Under the pieces are notes generated by a model. The model worked only from the letters and a program-made list of their open reading frames with translations, was not told the DNA's origin and searched no databases. The position numbers were made by a program, and so were the translations under genes. DNA of 22,805 nucleotides from a virus, in the IMG/VR virus record IMGVR_UViG_3300027704_000173, positions 1 through 22,805 of that record; one strand, written 5' to 3'. How positions within the stretch are numbered: position 1 is the first letter of the stretch; each line of letters starts with the position of its first letter. Of the stretch, positions 13,351 to 20,900 are shown one piece after another.

Positions 13351-13898
13351 TGCCAAGAACCTTATCAACAGCTTTACAAGCGCAAGTTTCTGCACCTACA
13401 ACTAAGACAGCATTTTTAGTAGAACTACAATTATCATCAACGATTAGATTAACTGATTGGTATTCAAACGTTACATTTAATTCTGAAGCTTATGAAGCCG
13501 GTGGAAGTTTTCTTAGTGTTGATTCAATAACTGAAACAGGTCAATTACAAGTGGATGAGATTAGCATGGGTTTTTCTAACGTAACAGATCAGGTAAGGGC
13601 ATTAGTTCAAGATGGATCATTTACAGACAAAATAGTTGAAATACATTTAGCCTATTTTAATGAAAATGAATCAATAGTTGGCGCAATAAATTACTTTACT
13701 GGAAAAATCAGAAGTGTCTCTATTTCTGAAACTGTAAGCAGTTCAAATTTATCGCTAAAAGTTGCCTCTCATTGGAGTAACTGGAACTTAACGAAGGGGA
13801 GGCATTTCAGCGAGGAGAGCCAAGAGGGTTTTAGCGCAGGCGATAAAGGAATGGAGTTTGCCACACAAACTAAAAATGACGTTAGGTGGGGAAGCTAA
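13350..13898 (+). CDS. Tail tip/hub assembly protein (lambda L-like position)
   Basis: A 182-residue protein with MPRTLSTALQAQVSAPTTKT, then FNSEAYEAGGSFLSVDSI, a central EISMGFSNVTDQVRALV, and a C-terminal FSAGDKGMEFATQTKNDVRWG. This matches a common phage family (often annotated as DUF2163-like or tail assembly) found between the distal tail and J-type genes. In lambda the corresponding position is L, part of the tip. No iron-sulfur cysteines are seen, unlike lambda L, so the lambda comparison is by position only. TAATG overlap upstream; the next gene begins directly after its stop. Confidence 0.7.
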   Translation: MPRTLSTALQAQVSAPTTKTAFLVELQLSSTIRLTDWYSNVTFNSEAYEAGGSFLSVDSITETGQLQVDEISMGFSNVTDQVRALVQDGSFTDKIVEIHLAYFNENESIVGAINYFTGKIRSVSISETVSSSNLSLKVASHWSNWNLTKGRHFSEESQEGFSAGDKGMEFATQTKNDVRWGS

Positions 13899-16800
13899 AT
13901 GGGTAATTTCTTTGCAGCAATTGGGTCTTTTATAGCAAAAGTTATTCTGAGTGATGGCTTTCAGATAGCCATGACAGTCCTAACTCTTGGCGTTGGTGTC
14001 AAAGGGTATATGCAAGCAAAAGACATGCTGGCAAAAGGGCAAGATATCATGGCTAACAAGATTGCTGCTGGTGGCAAAATTCCTGTTATATATGGAACTA
14101 GAAGGGTTGGTGCGCAAATAGTTTATATGGACACTGCTGGAAATTCATCAACTCATTTATATGTTGTTTATGCCTTATCAGTTGGTGAGTGCGAAGAAAT
14201 AATGGGCAACACTATTGAACTTAGTGGTAACTCCTTAAGAGACTCTAAGCAATTTAGAAATGGTGGTTACATAGGCTCAGATAAAATATCATCCGGCTCT
14301 GGCTCATTGTGTACTGCTAATCAAAACTCAGGATCAGTTGATTTAACAGGCGGTACTTTCGGTACTAATCCGGCACTTGGCGGTTATAGGTATGTAATGA
14401 ATTTACATCATGGCGCAGCTTCGCAAGCAGCAGACCCAATGCTAAGAGCTTCCATTGGTGGCAAATGGACTACAGCACATAAATTAAATGGAGTTGCTTA
14501 CATTGCAGCTTCGTACATCTATGATTCTAAAGGACAGTTTCGCGGAGTCCCACAATTAACAGTACAGGTAAAGGGTAGAAAAGTATTTGATCCCAGAGAT
14601 AACTCAACTGACTGGAGTTCAAACCCAGCTTTGTGCTTCCTTGATCTGATTCAAAACGACCAATATGGAAAAGGCTTAGCAACTTCCCAAATAAACATGG
14701 CTACATTTAGCGCAGCAGCTAACAAAGCTGATACTTTAGTTAATAGCCCATATTTTAACGGATCAGCAAAAGCCCTTGCATGGTCTGGCTCTAGCGGTGA
14801 CAACTTTATAAAAGTTCTTGGCGGTTCAGCCAATTTAACATGGTGGCAAAATAAAGTTGGCGAGTTAATAGATATATATGACACCAATGGAAATGGGGTT
14901 ATAGATGGGCTAGAAATAACAGCCTTGCAAAGGGATGAATTTTTTGATGAGAATCCTGAATACATTGTTTTTTTTGATGGAACTTTAGGTAATAATTATT
15001 CAAGCCAGTCTGGAAGCTCTTTAATAAAATCTAAAAGGTTTCATTGCAACGCTTACATTGATTGCAACAAAACAGTTATGGAAAACTCTAAAGAACTTTT
15101 ATCTAACATGCGTGGGATATTTAATTATGTTGATGGGAAATATGAGTTACAAATAGAAGATACTGGATCATCAACATTTAGTATTAATGATAATCATATT
15201 ATTTCTGATTCCGGCATTTCAGTTGATTACGGAAACAAAGATAAAAAAGCAAACAAGGTAGTAGTTGAGTTTTTTAATGCCAATAAAAGATATGAGATGG
15301 ATACCGCTACTGTTTACCATGAAGCCACAACTGATTCTAATGATTACACTAGTGATGATGGCGGTGAAGTTCTTGAGCTAAAGGTTGAATTTCCACATAC
15401 AACTTCTGCATATATAGCATATAACCATGCTAAAACGATTCTTGTCAGAAGCAGACACCAAACAGCTATACAGTTCTTAGGAACGCCAGAAATGTATAAA
15501 TTAAACGTTGGAGATATTACAAATCTCACCTACGCACCGTTAGGATTTAGCGGAAAAATATTTAGAGTTGAAGCCTTACAGCTTCAGCCAAGTGGGTTAG
15601 TTGCTGTTTCAATGCTTGAATATTTTGACGTCTACACTTGGACAGTACCACCTCAAGAAGCAGTAGAAGCGTTAGCAAATGTTCCTAGTGCTTATGCTGT
15701 AAAAGCTCCAACCAGTTTAGCCTTTACAGATACAGATGATTCAAATACTGGCAGACCTTTTTTAGCATGGGCTTTACCTTCTGATTATCCTTATTATCAA
15801 TGGAGGATTAACGTTAAAGATGCAGCTGGTAACCAGCAAATAAATAGAATTGTTGATGTTAATAATTGTGATCTTAACTTCTTGCCAGTAGATGCTAATT
15901 ATGTTGCTAGTGTCACCGCTTTAAATACTACAGGTGTTGAATCATCCGCAGCAACATTGACCTTTACTATTGGGGATGCTCCTACAGGCACGCCAGACAT
16001 AAAAGATTCAGCAATTGTTACAAATAAACTTGGAAATGGAGCTGTAACTAATGTAAAAGTTAATGACTTATCTGCTGCAAAAATAAATACAGGTGAGCTA
16101 AATTTAGGAACTGCAAATGGCATGGCTGTTAAGCAAGGGAAGTCAGGATATACCGATAATTCCACAACCGGTTTATGGTTAGGAAATGATGGAGGTACTA
16201 CTAAATTAAACATAGGTTCAGCAAGTAAATATTTAAGATTTGATGGAACTAACCTATTAGTTGCCGGAGACATTTCAGCTTCTACTGGAACTATATCAAC
16301 AAGCATTGCAATCGGCTCTGGTAACAATATATTTAAAGCTGATGCTAATGGTATATATCTGGGCAACGCTAGTTTTGGATCAGCCCCATTTAAAGTTGCA
16401 ATGAATGGAGGTTTGGTTGCTACTAGCGCAACAATTACAGGAACGCTAACAGCTAATAATATTAATACATCAATGTTTCAATATGTTGGCGGTAATTTAA
16501 TAATTAAAGATGATGCGATAACAAGAGCTAAGATTGTTGATGATGCTATTAATAATGCGCTTATTGCTACTGATGCTGTAAACCAAGACAGTATTGCAGC
16601 AAACTCAATAACAGCAGTAAAAATTGTTGCCAGAGCTATTGATGCGTCAAGAATAACAGCAGGCACTTTAACCTCTGCTTCTGGTGTATTTGGAGTTATA
16701 TCTGCAAATAACATTACTACCGGAACTTTAAATGCAACCAACGTTGCAGTTACTAATTTAAATGCCAGCAATATTACGACTGGTGATTTAAATGCAAATA

Positions 16801-17492
16801 GAATAAAAATTGATGATGTCACTATTGATACAGATGGTAATGGAAATTTAATTATTAAAAGCGCTGGCGTTGATACAAACCAACTTGCTAATGGTGCAGT
16901 AGAAACTGCAAAAATTGGTGATGCCCAGATAACTACTGCAAAAATTGGTGATGCTCAAATAACTAATGCAAAAATAGATAATTTAAATGCTACTAAAATT
17001 ACTGCTGGCTCATTAGATTCAGCAAGAATAAATGTAGATACTTTGGCTGTTAAGAAGTTTGCAAATGTAAGTTCAACAATAGTTTCGCAAACTGGCAGCA
17101 GTTTTCCATTAGAGGTTTTTGGAAGTGTATTCCAAAGAGCAAGCACTAATTTCACTACAGAAACACAATCAACAGGAACATATTTAGCTCTGGCAATTGG
17201 CAGCGTTAGAAATGGAGCAAAATACAGAGCGATATTATCTGGAGTTTATGGAGATTGTTCTGGTGGATTTCTTGAATACAGCATTAATGGATCAAACTAT
17301 GTGCAAGCAGCAGGCGGTATTCAATCAATAGCATTTGGAACAGGTACTTTTAGAACTTATGTAATTGTCTATAGCGGATCAATATCTGGCATGTCCTCTA
17401 GTCAAAGCACTGTTTCATGGCGTTTAAGATGGACTGGACAACTTAGAAGCACCTATCAATCACTATATGTATTTATAGATAACACTCAGTAA
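13899..17492 (+). CDS. Tail tip attachment protein (gpJ-like)
   Basis: A 1197-residue host-recognition and tip protein (lambda J is 1132). Order: a hydrophobic N-terminus (about residues 3-45, AKVILSDGFQIAMTVLTLGV), then the J-type start IPVIYGTRRVGAQIVYMDT near residue 62, a hub region to about 590 with an internal EF-hand-like segment (D328-E339), a fibronectin-III-like domain about 603-690, and a repetitive C-terminus rich in ITAGTL, LNASNIT and AKIGDAQI motifs typical of the J C-terminal shaft, ending in a short receptor-like domain of about 110 residues. The N-terminal hydrophobic part may replace the separate lambda I protein; no separate K-like gene (NlpC/P60 and JAMM) is found upstream. 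A single lysozyme domain is not evident. Confidence 0.88.
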   Translation: MGNFFAAIGSFIAKVILSDGFQIAMTVLTLGVGVKGYMQAKDMLAKGQDIMANKIAAGGKIPVIYGTRRVGAQIVYMDTAGNSSTHLYVVYALSVGECEEIMGNTIELSGNSLRDSKQFRNGGYIGSDKISSGSGSLCTANQNSGSVDLTGGTFGTNPALGGYRYVMNLHHGAASQAADPMLRASIGGKWTTAHKLNGVAYIAASYIYDSKGQFRGVPQLTVQVKGRKVFDPRDNSTDWSSNPALCFLDLIQNDQYGKGLATSQINMATFSAAANKADTLVNSPYFNGSAKALAWSGSSGDNFIKVLGGSANLTWWQNKVGELIDIYDTNGNGVIDGLEITALQRDEFFDENPEYIVFFDGTLGNNYSSQSGSSLIKSKRFHCNAYIDCNKTVMENSKELLSNMRGIFNYVDGKYELQIEDTGSSTFSINDNHIISDSGISVDYGNKDKKANKVVVEFFNANKRYEMDTATVYHEATTDSNDYTSDDGGEVLELKVEFPHTTSAYIAYNHAKTILVRSRHQTAIQFLGTPEMYKLNVGDITNLTYAPLGFSGKIFRVEALQLQPSGLVAVSMLEYFDVYTWTVPPQEAVEALANVPSAYAVKAPTSLAFTDTDDSNTGRPFLAWALPSDYPYYQWRINVKDAAGNQQINRIVDVNNCDLNFLPVDANYVASVTALNTTGVESSAATLTFTIGDAPTGTPDIKDSAIVTNKLGNGAVTNVKVNDLSAAKINTGELNLGTANGMAVKQGKSGYTDNSTTGLWLGNDGGTTKLNIGSASKYLRFDGTNLLVAGDISASTGTISTSIAIGSGNNIFKADANGIYLGNASFGSAPFKVAMNGGLVATSATITGTLTANNINTSMFQYVGGNLIIKDDAITRAKIVDDAINNALIATDAVNQDSIAANSITAVKIVARAIDASRITAGTLTSASGVFGVISANNITTGTLNATNVAVTNLNASNITTGDLNANRIKIDDVTIDTDGNGNLIIKSAGVDTNQLANGAVETAKIGDAQITTAKIGDAQITNAKIDNLNATKITAGSLDSARINVDTLAVKKFANVSSTIVSQTGSSFPLEVFGSVFQRASTNFTTETQSTGTYLALAIGSVRNGAKYRAILSGVYGDCSGGFLEYSINGSNYVQAAGGIQSIAFGTGTFRTYVIVYSGSISGMSSSQSTVSWRLRWTGQLRSTYQSLYVFIDNTQ
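14880..14915 (+). other. EF-hand-like calcium loop in tip protein
   Basis: Residues D328-E339 of the tip protein read DTNGNGVIDGLE, a perfect EF-hand loop (D1, N3, N5, G6, I8, D9, E12), flanked by predicted helices TWWQNKVGELIDIY before and ITALQRDEFFDEN after. It suggests Ca binding by an inserted segment of the hub. Confidence 0.7.
16905..16964 (+). repeat. 30-nt tandem repeat, two copies, in tip gene
   Basis: Two 30-nt units, 16905-16934 and 16935-16964, differ at two positions, with a partial third copy at 16965. They encode TAKIGDAQIT twice. The repeat lies in the C-terminal shaft of the tip protein and could change copy number by slippage. Confidence 0.8.
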
Positions 17493-17493
17493 T

Positions 17494-17862
17494 ATGGCAG
17501 ATTTTACAATATATAAAACTAACTCTGGAATAATAGAATCTAGCGGATCAACAAATGTATCTATAGATTTTATCAATTTAGAAAATGACCAATCAATAAT
17601 AGAAGGAATATATGAAGTCGAACAATATAAAATTATTGATGGTTCTGCTGTAGAGCAAACTGTAGATTTCTGGGGTGAAGTTAGATTAAAAAGAAACTTC
17701 CTATTATCTGAATCAGATTGGACACAAATGCAAGATTCAGCTTTAACAGATGTTAAAAAATTAGAATGGACAAGCTACAGGCAGTCTTTACGAGATTTGC
17801 CGGATAGCAATGCAAGTGCCTTAACAATTGACAATATAATTTTCCCTAACAAACCTGTTTGA
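17494..17862 (+). CDS. Fibre-associated tail assembly chaperone
   Basis: A 122-residue protein. The C-terminal half, LKRNFLLSESDWTQMQDSAL, then KLEWTSYRQSLRDLP, is a typical phage tail assembly chaperone motif (RNxLLxxSDW, EWxxYRQxLRDLP), usually encoded beside a tail fibre gene and thought to help the fibre fold or attach. The N-terminal half is beta-rich and not recognised. It begins 1 nt after the tip gene stop and is upstream of the large fibre gene, which fits. It is distinct from the G/GT chaperones. Confidence 0.75.
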   Translation: MADFTIYKTNSGIIESSGSTNVSIDFINLENDQSIIEGIYEVEQYKIIDGSAVEQTVDFWGEVRLKRNFLLSESDWTQMQDSALTDVKKLEWTSYRQSLRDLPDSNASALTIDNIIFPNKPV

Positions 17863-17948
17863 TGAATAGTAAAACAAACCATAATTCAACAGCTAGAGGA
17901 TTTATAAATATCAAATCTAGGTATAAAATTAATAAAAACAGGAATTAA
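17862..17948 (+). CDS. Possible 28-aa reading frame (low confidence)
   Basis: A 28-codon frame, MNSKTNHNSTARGFINIKSR and a lysine/asparagine-rich end, that fills the 88-nt gap before the fibre gene; its ATG overlaps the preceding TGA as TGATG. No clear ribosome binding site and no recognised family. It may be chance in A+T-rich DNA; the gap also carries AGGA at 17939-17942, the ribosome binding site of the fibre gene. Confidence 0.2.
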   Translation: MNSKTNHNSTARGFINIKSRYKINKNRN

Positions 17949-17950
17949 AA

Positions 17951-20900
17951 ATGGCGCAACATGATTACTCACTAATTAACCAGTCTGGGGCTAACTTTAG
18001 GGCTGATCTAAATAATGCTTTAGCAGCTATAGTTTCAAATAATAGCGGTGGCTCAGAGCCTTCAACTAAATTTGCTTATGAGTTTTGGGTAGATGAAACT
18101 TCTGGCAAAATGAAACTTAGAAATTCAGCAAATAATGCATGGATCACTATGCCATTTAATATTGGTGTTAATAATTCAGTTGATATTAATGTTGGTACTG
18201 TTAATGGTCTTACTAGCTTTAGTTTTAATAGCGGTGCAACAGTAACTTCTATTTTAGATGAGGATAATTTTAATTCTAACTCAGCTACAGCACTGGCAAC
18301 CCAGCAGTCAATTAAAAGCTATGTTGATAGCCAAGTAGATACAGTTGATTCATTAAGTGAGATTCTTGCTATTGGTAATTCCTCTGGTGGAACTAATATT
18401 AATTTAACAACAACCGATAGAGTCCAATTTAGAGACTCAGCTATATATGTGTTTTCTTCAACTGATGGAACTTTAGATTTAAAAGCAGATGGAGAAATTC
18501 AATTATCAGCTCCATACATTGATTTAGCTGCTGCTAATGTAAATGTAGACGGAACTATAGATGCTGTTGGCGTTGAGTTTAATACTTTATCTGGAACTGG
18601 ATCAGTAACAATTACTGATATTGTTGATGAAGATAATATGGGCAGCAATAGCCCAACAAAATTAGCAACGCAACAGTCAATTAAAAGCTATGTTGATAGC
18701 CAAGTAACAGCCCAGGATTTAGATATAACTGATGGCTCTAATACAATTGGTATTGATCTGGATTCAGAAACTTTAAGTTTATTAGGCGGAACTGGCGTTA
18801 GCTCAAGTGCTTCAGGTAATGGAGTTACCTTTGCTATTGGTCAGCCAGTAGGTACTGGCAATAATGTAGTCTTTAATCAAGTAACTGCATCAGTAGTTGG
18901 CAATGCTTCAAGTGCAACTGTATTGCAAAACGCCAGAACAATATCTGGAATCAGCTTTAATGGTGGAGCAAACATTACATTAAACACCTCTACCATTACT
19001 GAGAATACTAATCTTTATTATACGCAAGCCAGATTTGATACCGCCTTTGCAGGTAAATCTACAACTAACCTAGCTGAAGGCAATAAACTATTTTTTACTA
19101 ATGAAAGGGTGGACGATAGGGTTGCAGCATTAATCCAAAATGGAACTGGCATTAGCTGGTCTTATAATGATGGCTCTGGAACTTTAACGCCAACAATAAC
19201 ATTATCCCCATTTAACACCGGTCAGCTTTCTGAAAGTGGTAATCTTTACTACACTGCTGCTAGAGCTAACTCTGCAATTGATTCTAGAGTTAATAAATCT
19301 TTTGTTGATAGTCTTGGTATTGCAGCAACTACAGCAGTTACTTTATTAAACGCTAGAACTATTAGTTTAAGCGGTGATGTAGTCGGCTCAGTTGCATTTA
19401 ATGGCGCTGGTAATGTCAGCATATCAACTGTTATTCAAGCCAATTCAGTAGCCTTAACGACTGATACAACCGGCGATTATATTAAAACAATTACCGGAAC
19501 TAATAATAAGATCACTGTATCTGGTTCTGGAACTGAAGGCAGAGATGTCACTTTAACCTTACCCAATGATGTCCAGATAGCGAATAATTTAACTGTTGCA
19601 AATAACCTCAGCGTTAATGGAACGCTTACGACTTTAAATACTACAAACCTTGCTATTGAGGATAATCTATTTGAGTTAAATGCAGGACTAACAGGAACGC
19701 CAGTTAATGACTCTGGTATGTTTATTAATCGCGGCAACCAAAACAACGCTGTATTTATTTGGGATGAATCAGCAGACAAATTTACATTAGGATTAACAAC
19801 AGCTTCCGGAACTGCAACAGGTAATATATCGCTTTCAGCTTTAGGAACTTTAGTAGCAAATATAGAAGGGCAGTTAGTCGGTAATGTTACTGGGCAAGTG
19901 TCATCTATTTCAAACTTTACAACAGCAAATTTAACTGAAAATACTAATCTTTATTTTACAAACTCTAGGGCTAACTCAGCTATAGACTCTAAAGTAAATA
20001 AAGCTTTTATTGATAACTTATCAGTTGTTGCTTCTTCTGCTTCTGGAAATGCAGGAAGTGCAACTGTACTTGCTACAGCCAGAACAATAGGGGGCGTTGC
20101 TTTTAATGGATCAGCAAATATAGTCCCTACCACATTTAATGCAGGTACTTTTTCATCTACCTTAGATGTTTTAGGAGTTACTAAATTAAAAGTTGGCGGA
20201 GTTGCTAAATTAACAACTAGGGCTGCTGGTATATTAGTTGGCGGAGAGGTTGAAGCTAATACCTTGGATATAACTGGAGTTGCTTCTATTGATGGCAATA
20301 CTACAATTGGCGGAACTCTTGGGGTTACAGGTGCAGCTACTTTTAATTCAAGCATAACAATACCTGATTATGTTATCCATGCTGGTGACAGCAATACTAA
20401 GTTTGGTTTTTATACTGGGGATGCTTTTGAAGTAGTTACAGGGAATGTTTCTAGGCTTAAAGTTAATAATGGCGAAGTAAATATTAATGACACTGGGATT
20501 GACATGAATTTCAGAGTTGAATCAGATGGCAACGCTAATATGCTGTTTGTAGATGGTGGTACTAATAGGGTTGGAATTGGAACAAGTAGTCCTTCTACTA
20601 AACTACATGTCAAATCTACAAGCGACAACATCGTTGCAACTCAAGTAAGCACAAACAGTGTAAATGCTTTGTTCCAAAGTATTGAAAGTGCTTCATTGGC
20701 ACAAATAGGAACTACAGGATCTCATGCTTTTACATTTTTTACAGCCAATCAAGAACGAGCAAGAATTGATGCCTCAGGAAACTTGTTGGTGGGTAATACA
20801 GATTCAACTCCATACGATAGAACTTCAGGCAATGCCATATCTTTAGGTGATGGTTTAATTTCATCTGCTCAAAGTGGTGGTAATGCTGCAATATTTAATC

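Noticed and set aside
15899-16366. Minus-strand 155-codon frame in the tip gene
   Set aside because: It is antisense to a repetitive Ala/Thr/Asn-rich coding region, which leaves long open antisense frames rich in V, L, P by codon bias; no promoter or ribosome binding site.
18305-18706. CRISPR array suggested by repeats in the fibre gene
   Set aside because: Only two copies, 369 nt apart, in frame and coding a conserved protein motif.
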